DNA of 64,000 nucleotides from a bacterium (GTDB lineage Bacteria; SZUA-182; DTGQ01), in contig JBFLZW010000010.1 of NCBI GenBank assembly GCA_040755755.1, forward strand, positions 99,645-163,644. The letters are read 5' to 3'. Position numbers and translations under genes: made by a program. The notes below the pieces were generated by a model. The model was not told the origin of the DNA. It saw only the letters and a list, made by a program, of their open reading frames with translations, and ran no database searches. Shown here piece after piece: positions 43,261 to 51,945 of the stretch (positions are counted from its first letter, which is position 1; each line of letters starts with the position of its first letter).

Positions 43261-45486
43261 ATGATAAAAGCTGACGAACCGATCGCCCATGTGACGGAGG
43301 ATGGCCGTAGGCAATCTCTCTATGATCATTTGACTGGCACTGCCGCACGAGCGGCAAAGATGGCAGGAGAGTTCGACTGTGCAGAATGGGGAAGACTGGC
43401 CGGGCTTTGGCATGACCTTGGCAAGTATTCCAAAGACTTTCAGCAGATGATCCGTACCGCAGATGGCATGGATGCACATCTTGAAACTAAGCAGGGGCAG
43501 GGACGAGTGGATCATTCTACGGCTGGTGGCATCTATTCAATTGAACAATTCGGCAAGGTTGGCCGCATTCTCGCCTATCTCATTACTGGCCACCATGCCG
43601 GACTACCTGACTGGCAGACTGAGAGCTCAGGAATGGCCGCTTTAGCCCAGCGTATTAAAAAAGCTGAACTGCTGAAAGTGATGATTGCCTCAAACCCTCC
43701 ACCTGAAATCCTGAAGCAGGGGGTCCCAAAAGAAAAGCCAAAATCCGGTTCAGATCCCGCTCTCTGGATACGGATGCTTTTTTCCTGCCTTGTAGATGCT
43801 GATTTCCTCGATACAGAATCCTTTCTTGAGCCACAAAAGGCGCAGTCCAGGGAAGGATACCCAGGGCTTTCCGAGTTGCTGCCGATGTTCACGGCATACA
43901 TGGAGAGCAAGCAAAGGGATGCGGATGATACTCCGATCAACAGGCTTCGGGCGCAAATACTTCAACGGTGCAGAGAAATGGCCTCGCACCTGCCAGCGAT
44001 TTTCACCTTGACAGTTCCTACCGGCGGAGGAAAGACCCTCTCATCCCTGGCATTTGCCTTGAATCATGCTGTATTGTATCAAAAGCGGCGGATTATTTAT
44101 GTCATTCCCTACACGAGCATCATTGAACAGACTGCCGACCAGTTCAGGAAAATATTTCCTGACGCCGTTGTAGAGCACCACAGTAACCTCGATGCATCCG
44201 AAGCCCGGCGGGAAACCAGCAGAAGCCGTTTAGCCTGTGAAAATTGGGATGCACCTGTCATTGTCACCACTTCCGTGCAGTTTTTTGAATCTCTTTTTGC
44301 CAGCCGCACAAGCCGCTGCCGCAAGCTCCATAATATCGTGAATTCCGTCGTGGTGCTCGATGAAGCACAGCTTTTGCCGCCTGAATTTTTAAATCCGATC
44401 CTGGCAGTCTTAAAAGAATTGCAGCAGCATTACGGTGTCACTCTGGTTTTGAGCACCGCCACTCAGCCTGTATTAGGACCGCATAAAGCTTTTGATTTCG
44501 ACTTTTCCGGGCTGCCTGAGATGATCGAGATCATGGATGATCCGCTATCACTCCATAATTCCTTCAAGCGCGTAAAGGTGCAGGTCCCAAAGGATTTGCA
44601 TACCCCGCAGACCTGGGAGCAGCTTGCTTCGGAGCTTATAGAACATCCATCGGTTTTGTGCATTGTTAATCGCCGTGACGATTGCCGTGAGCTTTACCAG
44701 ATACTTTGCCAGCATAAGTCTGAAGGGACTATCCATCTCTCCGCTCTCATGTGCGGCGCCCATCGCTCGCAGGTAATATCCCGGATAAAGCAGCGGCTCA
44801 AAGATACTATACCCACTCGCGTAATCAGCACCCAACTGGTGGAAGCCGGGGTGGATGTCGATTTCCCGGTTGTATACCGTGCTCTGGCTGGTCTTGATTC
44901 CATTGCCCAGGCTGCCGGACGGTGCAACAGGGAAGGCCATCGTGAAGAAGGCCATGTTGTAATCTTTATTCCTCCCAGCAAAATTCCAGCAGGACACCTT
45001 CGGCAGGCTGCCGAGATCGGGCGACAGCTTCTGGCCGAAGAGGTGGATGATCTGCTCGGACCGGAACGCTTCACCAGATTTTTCAAGGAGCTGTATTGGC
45101 TCAAAGGAAGCGGATTGGATGCCGAAGGCATTCTCCATGATTTAGGTAAAGATCCGGAATTCAGATTCAGCTTTCGCACCGCAGCCGCAAAATTCCACCT
45201 GATTGATGAATCATGCCAGGCACCGGTGATGGTTAGATACGGTGAAGGGGCTGAGTTGATTGAAAAACTGACCAAAACCGGACCGGAGCGGTGGCTGCTG
45301 CGAAGGCTTCAGCGGTATGTCATTAACCTGCCGCGCTCACTGCATGGAAAACTGCTGGCTTGTGGTAGTATCAGAGAAATCAGCCCCGGGATTTACATCC
45401 AGGGGCATGAGGCACTTTACCAGGAAGACCTGGGTTTCTGCCCCGATAAGTCAATAATATATGAACCCGATGAACTGCTTGGTTAG
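43261..45486 (+). CDS. cas3: CRISPR-associated helicase/nuclease Cas3 (type I-C)
   Basis: 741 residues. HD nuclease domain with LAGLWHDLGKYSKDF and GRVDHSTAGG (residues about 45-90), then an SF2 helicase: Walker A 'TVPTGGGKTLSSLAFALNH', motif II VVVLDEAQLLPPEFL, 'LVLSTATQPVLG' and a C-terminal 'STQLVEAGVDVDFPVVYR' with 'AAGRCNREG'. All motifs intact, so it should be active as the nuclease-helicase recruited to the target-bound complex. It is the first gene of the cas operon; cas5 starts 25 bp downstream. Confidence 0.95.
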   Translation: MIKADEPIAHVTEDGRRQSLYDHLTGTAARAAKMAGEFDCAEWGRLAGLWHDLGKYSKDFQQMIRTADGMDAHLETKQGQGRVDHSTAGGIYSIEQFGKVGRILAYLITGHHAGLPDWQTESSGMAALAQRIKKAELLKVMIASNPPPEILKQGVPKEKPKSGSDPALWIRMLFSCLVDADFLDTESFLEPQKAQSREGYPGLSELLPMFTAYMESKQRDADDTPINRLRAQILQRCREMASHLPAIFTLTVPTGGGKTLSSLAFALNHAVLYQKRRIIYVIPYTSIIEQTADQFRKIFPDAVVEHHSNLDASEARRETSRSRLACENWDAPVIVTTSVQFFESLFASRTSRCRKLHNIVNSVVVLDEAQLLPPEFLNPILAVLKELQQHYGVTLVLSTATQPVLGPHKAFDFDFSGLPEMIEIMDDPLSLHNSFKRVKVQVPKDLHTPQTWEQLASELIEHPSVLCIVNRRDDCRELYQILCQHKSEGTIHLSALMCGAHRSQVISRIKQRLKDTIPTRVISTQLVEAGVDVDFPVVYRALAGLDSIAQAAGRCNREGHREEGHVVIFIPPSKIPAGHLRQAAEIGRQLLAEEVDDLLGPERFTRFFKELYWLKGSGLDAEGILHDLGKDPEFRFSFRTAAAKFHLIDESCQAPVMVRYGEGAELIEKLTKTGPERWLLRRLQRYVINLPRSLHGKLLACGSIREISPGIYIQGHEALYQEDLGFCPDKSIIYEPDELLG

Positions 45487-45511
45487 GGCAAACCTTATGA
45501 AAGGAGGAACC

Positions 45512-46192
45512 ATGCCGAAAATGCCGGAAAAAAGCCGTATCCTGCGGCTTAAGGTCTGGGGCGAAAACGCCTGCTTTACCCGGCCGGAGATGAAAGTCGA
45601 GCGAGTTTCCTACGATGTCATGACACCTTCTGCGGCGCGTGGCATACTGGAAGCCATCCTCTGGAAACCGGCTATTCTCTGGCGAGTCACGCAAATCGAT
45701 GTGCTGAAACCCATCCGCTGGGAATCGGTCAGGCGCAATGAGGTTGGTACAGTCATGTCAACCGACTGCGCAACACCCAAAAAAGGCAGTGGCCAGACTG
45801 GTATGTACATAGAAGATCATCGGCAGCAGCGCGCCGGTCTTTTTCTCCGGGATGTGGCCTATACCATTCACGCATATTTCGAGCTGACGGATAAGGCCGG
45901 ACCGGAAGATACCATTATCAAATTTCAGGAGATGTTTTATCGCCGGACTGAGAAAGGGCAGTGTTTTAACCAGCCTTATCTTGGCTGCCGGGAGTTCAGC
46001 GCTCACTTTGAACCGATTGCCCACGATCAGCCACTCCCTGCGCCGATTTCCACGGGGCGGCATGAGCTTGGCTGGATGCTTCATGACCTGGATTATGGCG
46101 GAGAAGCGCCTATGCCGCGCTTTTTCCGGGCATGCCTGGAAAATGGCCGTCTGGTAATACCGCCATTCGATGATAAGGAGGTGCGGTCATGA
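45512..46192 (+). CDS. cas5c: Cas5 (Cas5d/Cas5c), pre-crRNA processing subunit of type I-C
   Basis: 226 residues starting MPKMPEKSRILRLKVWGENA, with 'FTRPEMKVERVSYDVMTPSAARGILEAI' typical of the I-C Cas5. In this subtype Cas5 rather than Cas6 cuts the repeat; no cas6 is present. ATG 45512 has AAAGGAGG upstream; an upstream in-frame ATG at 45461 would overlap cas3 and lacks such a site. The stop overlaps cas8c by 4 bp (ATGA). Confidence 0.93.
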   Translation: MPKMPEKSRILRLKVWGENACFTRPEMKVERVSYDVMTPSAARGILEAILWKPAILWRVTQIDVLKPIRWESVRRNEVGTVMSTDCATPKKGSGQTGMYIEDHRQQRAGLFLRDVAYTIHAYFELTDKAGPEDTIIKFQEMFYRRTEKGQCFNQPYLGCREFSAHFEPIAHDQPLPAPISTGRHELGWMLHDLDYGGEAPMPRFFRACLENGRLVIPPFDDKEVRS

Positions 46193-47967
46193 TCCTTCAG
46201 GCACTAGCTCAATACTACCAGCGCCTTAAAGATAACTCTCAGGTAGCGCTGGAAGGTTTTCAGAAACAGGAGATTCCTTTCCTGATTATCCTTGATCGCA
46301 AGGGTAATTTTATTGGTCTGCAGGATACACGCCAGGGAGAGGGAAAAAGGAAAACAGGCCGTATTTGCACTGTTCCAAAAGCAGTTAAAAAAACGAGCGG
46401 CATTGCCTCCAATCTTCTCTGGGAGAATCCAGCTTATGTGTTGGGGCGACCCAAGGTAGACAAGAAGAAAGATTTCCCAAAATTGCTGGAACGCGCCAAA
46501 GAGCAGCACGCTTGTTTTATAAGCAATATTCATGAAACCTTTCCTGATCCGGCAGCAGACGAAGGGATTTCCTCAGTAGTCCGGTTTTTGGAACGCGGCG
46601 ATTTCGCTCAGGTATTCGCTCACCCATTGTGGCCGGAAATTGAGGAGAGTGGTGCAAACATTACCTTCCAACTTGAGGGTGACATGGACCTGATATGCCA
46701 GCGTGATGTGGTGATTAAAGCTATTACCAGCGGAGACGCAAATGAAGAAAGAGAGCAGCAACCTTGCCTGATTACCGGTGAACTTGACCAGCCGGTTCGC
46801 CTGCACACTGCCATTAAAGGGGTATGGGGTGCCCAGCCTACCGGCGCCAATATTGTTTCCTTTAACCTTCCGGCTTTTAATTCATTTAGTAAAACCCAAG
46901 GGGAAAACGCACCGATTGGGAAAAAGGCTGAATTTGCCTATACCACAGCTCTCAATACCCTGCTTGCCAAAGGTTCACGGCAGCGTATTCAGGTTGGTGA
47001 TGCCAGCACAGTATTCTGGACAGCAAGGGAAAATTCTATCGAAAGATGGTTCGCCGATCTTTTCGGTGAACCTGCCAAAGAAGTGTCGGACCAGGATAAC
47101 GCAGCTATCCGCAACCTGTACGCTGGACCGACAGGCGGTGCTCCTCCACTGGATGAAGACCTGACGCCATTCTTTGTTCTTGGTCTTGCACCTAATGCTG
47201 CACGGCTTGCGATTCGTTTCTGGTATGCTGGCACAGTCGGCGAAGTGGCCAGAAATATCCGGCAGCACTTCGATGATATCGCTATTCTGCATAGCCCCAA
47301 AGAACCAGACCACCTGTCATTATTCCGCCTGCTGGTATCTACGGCCATGCAGGGAGATTCCAAAAACATCCAACCCAATCTGGCTGGTGAAGTGATGAAA
47401 TCCATCCTGGCCGGAACACCATATCCGAAGACCTTACTCAATGCCGCAATTATGCGGATCAAGGCGGAACAATCCAGGAAGGATAAAAACGGAAACTCAT
47501 TACCCAACGTCTCCTACCCGCGGGCAGCGCTCATCAAAGCGGTGCTGGTGCGGGAGGCGAGATTCTACAGAAAGAGCGAAAAGGAGGTAGGTATGTCGCT
47601 TGATCAAAATAATGCCAACCCTGGTTATCGGCTGGGACGTCTTTTTGCAGTTCTTGAGCGGGCACAGGAATGCGCCAGTCCGGGTATCAATGCAACGATT
47701 CGTGACCGTTTCTATGCTGCGGCCTCCAGCACACCGGTTGTTGTCTTTCCCCACCTGCTCAAATTGAAAAACCATCACATTGCCAAACTCGACAATAAGG
47801 GCCAGGCTGTCAATCTGGAAAAGCAGATCAGTGAAATCATGGCCGGGCTCAGTGATTTTCCATCCCGCCTGGACCTTTGCGATCAGGGACGTTTTGCCAT
47901 TGGTTATTATCATCAGCGGCAGGACACTTCTTTATCAGGAAAGAGGAGCGGTAATCCAAAAGAATAA
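46189..47967 (+). CDS. cas8c: Cas8c (Csd1), large subunit of type I-C Cascade
   Basis: 592 residues from the ATG that overlaps the cas5 stop. The family pattern is clear: 'MILQALAQYYQRL', 'ASNLLWENPAYVLG', 'CLITGELDQPVRLHTAIKGV', 'SFNLPAFNSFSKTQGENAPI', 'TVFWTARENS', 'FFVLGLAPNAARLAIRFWY' and 'SLDQNNANPGYRLGRLFAVL'. It recognises the PAM and recruits Cas3. The coding frame is complete. 28 bases of tail and a dispersed repeat separate it from cas7. Confidence 0.95.
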   Translation: MILQALAQYYQRLKDNSQVALEGFQKQEIPFLIILDRKGNFIGLQDTRQGEGKRKTGRICTVPKAVKKTSGIASNLLWENPAYVLGRPKVDKKKDFPKLLERAKEQHACFISNIHETFPDPAADEGISSVVRFLERGDFAQVFAHPLWPEIEESGANITFQLEGDMDLICQRDVVIKAITSGDANEEREQQPCLITGELDQPVRLHTAIKGVWGAQPTGANIVSFNLPAFNSFSKTQGENAPIGKKAEFAYTTALNTLLAKGSRQRIQVGDASTVFWTARENSIERWFADLFGEPAKEVSDQDNAAIRNLYAGPTGGAPPLDEDLTPFFVLGLAPNAARLAIRFWYAGTVGEVARNIRQHFDDIAILHSPKEPDHLSLFRLLVSTAMQGDSKNIQPNLAGEVMKSILAGTPYPKTLLNAAIMRIKAEQSRKDKNGNSLPNVSYPRAALIKAVLVREARFYRKSEKEVGMSLDQNNANPGYRLGRLFAVLERAQECASPGINATIRDRFYAAASSTPVVVFPHLLKLKNHHIAKLDNKGQAVNLEKQISEIMAGLSDFPSRLDLCDQGRFAIGYYHQRQDTSLSGKRSGNPKE

Positions 47968-47987
47968 TTATCCATTTGATTATAAAG

Positions 47988-48080
47988 CAAATGTAGATTT
48001 GGGGGCTTTTCGCCCCACCAAATACCGCACGCGATCTCATCGCCGATCCTAACTGGCTGCGGATTTAGCGCGCAATGTAC
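47988..48080. repeat. Dispersed repeat between cas8c and cas7
   Basis: About 93 bp matching 40091-40190 (shared blocks CAAATGTAG, CCCCACC, AATACCGCACGCGATCTC and GCGGATTTA), with a partial copy near 24832. It contains a GGGGGC...GCCCC hairpin that could reduce transcription into cas7. No coding content. Confidence 0.75.
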
Positions 48081-48095
48081 AAAGGAGGAATTTCA

Positions 48096-49199
48096 ATGAA
48101 TACCACGATTAAAAACCGTTACGATTTTGTGCTTTTGTTTGATGTGAAAGATGGCAACCCCAATGGTGACCCTGATGCGGGCAATCTTCCCCGTGTCGAT
48201 CCGGAAACAGGACACGGCCTGGTTACCGATGTCTGCATCAAGCGTAAAGTCCGTAACTACGTGGGGCTGTCAAAGGAGCTGGCAGTTCCCTATGACATTT
48301 ATGTTAAGGAAAAATCTGTTCTTGGCAGGGCTCATGTCCAGGCGTTCAATGCCCTGGGCATTAAACTCGGCGAAGAGGTAAAACTGCCGGTTCCGAAAGA
48401 AATCGTGGAAGACCTGAAAGAAATTGATCTTCCGGAAGGATTGACTTTACTCCTTCCTGATCCTGATGATGAAGCCGAAACAGCCTTTTTAGTCTTGGCC
48501 TCTGATATGGACAAAAAGGAAGCTCAAGCAAAACTGAAAGAGGTAACTCTATCCAAAAAGGCGAAGGACTTCCTTACCAACGCCCTGAAAGCTGCCAAGT
48601 CACGCAAACCCACTGGTGAAGAAGTGGAAAAGGGCAGAGGCAAGATGTGCGAAACTTTTTTTGATGTGCGTACATTCGGTGCTGTAATGTCTCTGAAATC
48701 GGCGCCTAACTGTGGGCAGGTACGAGGGCCGGTACAATTGACTTTTGCCCGCAGCGTGGATCAGGTGGTTCCCCTGGAGCACAGCATAACCCGCATGGCG
48801 GTTGCCACCGAAGCGGAGTCGGAGAAACAGCAGGGAGATAACCGCACCATGGGAAGGAAATATACGGTCCCCTATGCCCTGTACCGCTGTCACGGCTTTA
48901 TCTCGGCATCCTTAGCAGGCCAGACAGGTTTCAGCGAGGATGACCTTTCTCTCTTCTGGGAAGCCCTTATCAATATGTTCGAGCATGACCGCTCAGCGGC
49001 ACGGGGCCAGATGGCGACCCGAAAACTCATTGTCTTTAAACATGATTCAGTAATGGGCAACGCACCTGTTCATAAACTTTTCGATATGGTGAAAGTTGAA
49101 GCCAAAAATGTTCCCGTAAGGGATTTCAACGATTACACTATTATTGTTCCCGGCCAGGATGTCATGCCACCAGGCGTTACCGTTCTCGAAATGCAGTGA
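48096..49199 (+). CDS. cas7c: Cas7 (Csd2), backbone subunit of type I-C Cascade
   Basis: 367 residues from ATG 48096, with GGAGG upstream. Family text: '[20 protein letters not shown]', '[12 protein letters not shown]', '[12 protein letters not shown]', '[26 protein letters not shown]' and '[16 protein letters not shown]'. It coats the crRNA as the filament of the interference complex. A short in-frame upstream ATG at 48075 has no comparable ribosome-binding site. Confidence 0.95.
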   Translation: MNTTIKNRYDFVLLFDVKDGNPNGDPDAGNLPRVDPETGHGLVTDVCIKRKVRNYVGLSKELAVPYDIYVKEKSVLGRAHVQAFNALGIKLGEEVKLPVPKEIVEDLKEIDLPEGLTLLLPDPDDEAETAFLVLASDMDKKEAQAKLKEVTLSKKAKDFLTNALKAAKSRKPTGEEVEKGRGKMCETFFDVRTFGAVMSLKSAPNCGQVRGPVQLTFARSVDQVVPLEHSITRMAVATEAESEKQQGDNRTMGRKYTVPYALYRCHGFISASLAGQTGFSEDDLSLFWEALINMFEHDRSAARGQMATRKLIVFKHDSVMGNAPVHKLFDMVKVEAKNVPVRDFNDYTIIVPGQDVMPPGVTVLEMQ

Positions 49200-49291
49200 C
49201 CCGTTTGGCTACAGATATCTGGGAAAACTCCCAATTATTACTCTACTCAAGGTGGATTCTATCATTCATCCCCACCTAACACCCTCCCTCA

Positions 49292-49402
49292 AGGGGCAAT
49301 TGCATTACTTGGGGCAGCGTTTTTCCCCCTCACCCCTCTGGGGAGAGGGCGGGGTGAGGGGCATTGGTCGCGGATAATCCTTAATGTTAATGCCATTGCC
49401 CT
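49292..49402. mobile_element. MITE-like element, copy 2, between cas7 and cas4
   Basis: Right end GTTAATGCCATTGCCCT is identical to that of the copy at 42806; the left end (AGGGGCAATTGCATTAC) has decayed. The interior again carries the REP palindrome and CATTGGTCGCGGATAATCC. It occupies most of the 308-bp gap 49200-49507, which has no gene. Confidence 0.65.
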
Positions 49403-49507
49403 CAAAAAGGGGGGCGAGGGAATGGATAGGTTTACTATCCTTAAGATGGGTAAGTTATTTTGCAGGAGTTCCCTGGAGACATTGTGGAAAGATGAAAGGA
49501 GGTCACT

Positions 49508-50140
49508 ATGACTTCACAAGAACTAACCGACCCCATCATGGTCTCCGCCCTGGAGCATTACAGCTACTGTCCCCGTCAGTGTGCCCTCATCCATATAGAG
49601 CATATATGGGACGAGAACATTTACACCATGCGTGGCCGGGATGTGCACGAGAATGTGGATATCGACTCCTCGCACCTGTTGGCTGGCGTCCGCTATGAGC
49701 GGGCGCTGCCGATATGGTCGCGCCGACTGAATATGGTGGGGAAAGCCGATCTGGTGGAGTTTCACGGTGATATTCCCTATCCGGTCGAATATAAATCCGG
49801 CCACCGCCGCACTGGCCACCACGAGGCGATGCAGCTCTGCGCCCAGGCAGTCTGCCTGGAAGAGATGCTCAGCGTAAGGGTGGAGAAAGGAGCGCTCTAT
49901 TGGCATGGCTCACGCGCGCGGAAAGAGGTAATATTTACCGCGTCCCTGCGAGAGCAGCTTGAAAAGGTGGTTTCTGCCGTTCATGAGATGATTGCTAACC
50001 GGCTTATTCCCCCTCCGGTGAATGATAAGCGGTGTAAGGATTGTTCATTGAGAGAATCCTGCCTGCCAGATGTGATCGGTGATAAAACCAGGAACCGGCG
50101 GGCGGCCAGAGAGCTGTTTACTCTGGAACGTCCGGAATAG
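49508..50140 (+). CDS. cas4: Cas4 RecB-like nuclease, adaptation module
   Basis: 210 residues. An N-terminal Cys in HYSYCPRQCALIHIE and a C-terminal cluster CKDCSLRESCLP supply the four Fe-S ligands; the RecB-type motif is PVEYKSGHR with a preceding Asp (GKADLVEFHG). Cas4 trims prespacers and helps select the PAM end. ATG follows AAAGGAGG. Cas1 begins 86 bp downstream. Confidence 0.94.
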   Translation: MTSQELTDPIMVSALEHYSYCPRQCALIHIEHIWDENIYTMRGRDVHENVDIDSSHLLAGVRYERALPIWSRRLNMVGKADLVEFHGDIPYPVEYKSGHRRTGHHEAMQLCAQAVCLEEMLSVRVEKGALYWHGSRARKEVIFTASLREQLEKVVSAVHEMIANRLIPPPVNDKRCKDCSLRESCLPDVIGDKTRNRRAARELFTLERPE

Positions 50141-50226
50141 CGCAATCACAGACTTGTTGTTTGCAGTACCCTTCAATCTGCCGGTATGTCTGAGGATTGA
50201 AAGCAAGCGAAGCGGGAGGAATACAC

Positions 50227-51267
50227 GTGAAACAGTTTCTGAACACGCTGTATGTTATGACCCAGGGAGCTTATGTCTGCCTGGATCATGAGACAGTGAA
50301 GATTGAAGTAGAGGGAAAGGTGCAACTCCAGGTTCCCCTCCATCACCTGGGGGCCATTGTCACTATGGGAAATGTCATGATGAGCCCCTTTATCATGGCC
50401 CGATGCGCGGACGATGGCCGGGCGGTGGTGATCCTTGACCGGAATGGGCAGTTCAAATGCCGCATGGTCGGAAAAACCAGCGGTAATGTCCTGCTCCGCC
50501 AGGCCCAGTATGAGGCGGTCAGGGAACAGGAGCGGACTTTGGCCATTGCCAGAAATATCGTTGCCGGTAAGGTAAAAAATGCCAGACAGATACTTTTGCG
50601 CGGGATACGGGAGAGCGATAATGAAGAAAAGGAGGAGATCGATGCTTTAAAGAAAGCCAGCGATACCATTTCCAATGTCCTGTTCCATCTGAAGGACGCA
50701 AAGGATATTGACGAGGTGAGAGGATTTGAGGGAGAAGCGGCCGAAGCTTATTTTCAGTCCTTCGACCGGATGGTCAAGAAGAGCGAGCGGAAGTTCTTCA
50801 CCATGAATGGCCGAAGCAGAAGGCCGCCGCTTGATCCGGTGAACAGCCTCCTGTCGTTCCTTTATACCCTGCTGCTGAATGATTGCGTTTCAGCACTGGA
50901 AGGAGTCGGGCTCGATTCACAGATGGGTTTTCTCCATGCCCTGAGGCCAGGAAGACCATCATTAGGATTGGACCTGATGGAAGAATTCCGTTCTATATTG
51001 GCGGACCGTCTGGCGCTGACACTGATTAACCGGAAACAGGTAACTGCCAAACATTTCGAGTCCAGACCCGGCGGAGCTATATATCTTAATGATGAGGGAC
51101 GCAAAGCCGTGGTAGTGGCCTACCAGAAACGGAAACAGGACGAATTCCACCACCCGATTCTGGATTCAAAAGCCCCCTTCGGCCTTATCCCTCACATTCA
51201 GGCAAGATTGCTGGCCAGACACCTGCGCGGAGATCTGGAGGCATATACACCTGTTTTGTATTCGTAG
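50227..51267 (+). CDS. cas1: Cas1 integrase (type I-C)
   Basis: 346 residues from a GTG at 50227 with GGGAGG seven bases upstream (protein VKQFLNTLYVMTQGAYV). An in-frame TTG 30 bases earlier is an alternative. Metal-site residues are in FEGEAAEAYFQ (Glu), GFLHALRPGRPSLGLDL (His and Asp). With Cas2 it inserts new spacers at the leader end. Confidence 0.95.
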   Translation: MKQFLNTLYVMTQGAYVCLDHETVKIEVEGKVQLQVPLHHLGAIVTMGNVMMSPFIMARCADDGRAVVILDRNGQFKCRMVGKTSGNVLLRQAQYEAVREQERTLAIARNIVAGKVKNARQILLRGIRESDNEEKEEIDALKKASDTISNVLFHLKDAKDIDEVRGFEGEAAEAYFQSFDRMVKKSERKFFTMNGRSRRPPLDPVNSLLSFLYTLLLNDCVSALEGVGLDSQMGFLHALRPGRPSLGLDLMEEFRSILADRLALTLINRKQVTAKHFESRPGGAIYLNDEGRKAVVVAYQKRKQDEFHHPILDSKAPFGLIPHIQARLLARHLRGDLEAYTPVLYS

Positions 51268-51397
51268 TGAAGAGGTGTGAGAGCACCATAAAAGTTACCC
51301 ATGAGCCAATGGAATCCTTTTCACTATTTCCTCACTCACCGAAGATGTACAAAGCAACAAGGAGTGAGCAAGTGATTGCGGGTAAGGAACTAAATAC

Positions 51398-51688
51398 ATG
51401 CTGATTATCGTCACTTATGATGTATCTACCGAGACAAAAGCTGGTTGTAGGAGACTGCGGCGGGTAGCCCAGGTATGTAAAAATTATGGCCAGCGAGTGC
51501 AAAAATCCGTCTTCGAATGTCAGGTCAATGATGTACAATTCGAACAACTGCGAAGGAAACTTCTCAAGGAGATCAACAAAGACGAAGACAACCTTCGACT
51601 CTACCGGCTTGTAGGGCAGAGGGACAACTATGTTGAGACATATGGACAGAGCAGGACCCTATTCTTTGATGAACCTTTGATAATTTGA
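51398..51688 (+). CDS. cas2: Cas2, adaptation protein
   Basis: 96 residues with the ferredoxin-like start [16 protein letters not shown], '[20 protein letters not shown]' and '[14 protein letters not shown]'. Forms the Cas1-Cas2 integration complex. A 130-bp gap precedes it; the leader and array follow directly. Confidence 0.95.
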   Translation: MLIIVTYDVSTETKAGCRRLRRVAQVCKNYGQRVQKSVFECQVNDVQFEQLRRKLLKEINKDEDNLRLYRLVGQRDNYVETYGQSRTLFFDEPLII

Positions 51689-51945
51689 CCAGGCAATAAA
51701 TAGTCTCCACCACCCGCATGCAGGTGGGGTGGGGAGGGGAAGTGTGAAAGGAATAAATGTTATTCAGCGCGAACCTGATGCACCATCGGAAATGCCGGGG
51801 GGGTCGCGGATGAGGTAAGGATATGGTTTTATTAAGCTTGGGAGGAGGTGATACTTTTTATTAGAACATTTTGCAGCCTAAATTTCAGGGGTTCGCGTAA
51901 ATGAGGATTTAAGTATCTGTTTATGTTTGAGGAAATACAGATACT
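51689..51945 (+). promoter_or_regulatory. CRISPR leader
   Basis: 257 bp between cas2 and the first repeat, on the same strand. It includes GCGCGAACC ... CCGGGGGGGTCGCGG (51768-51809) and an AT-rich stretch with a GGGGTTCGCG block near 51890, of the kind found in I-C leaders. It should hold the array promoter and the integration-guiding sites; new spacers enter at 51946. Confidence 0.8.
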
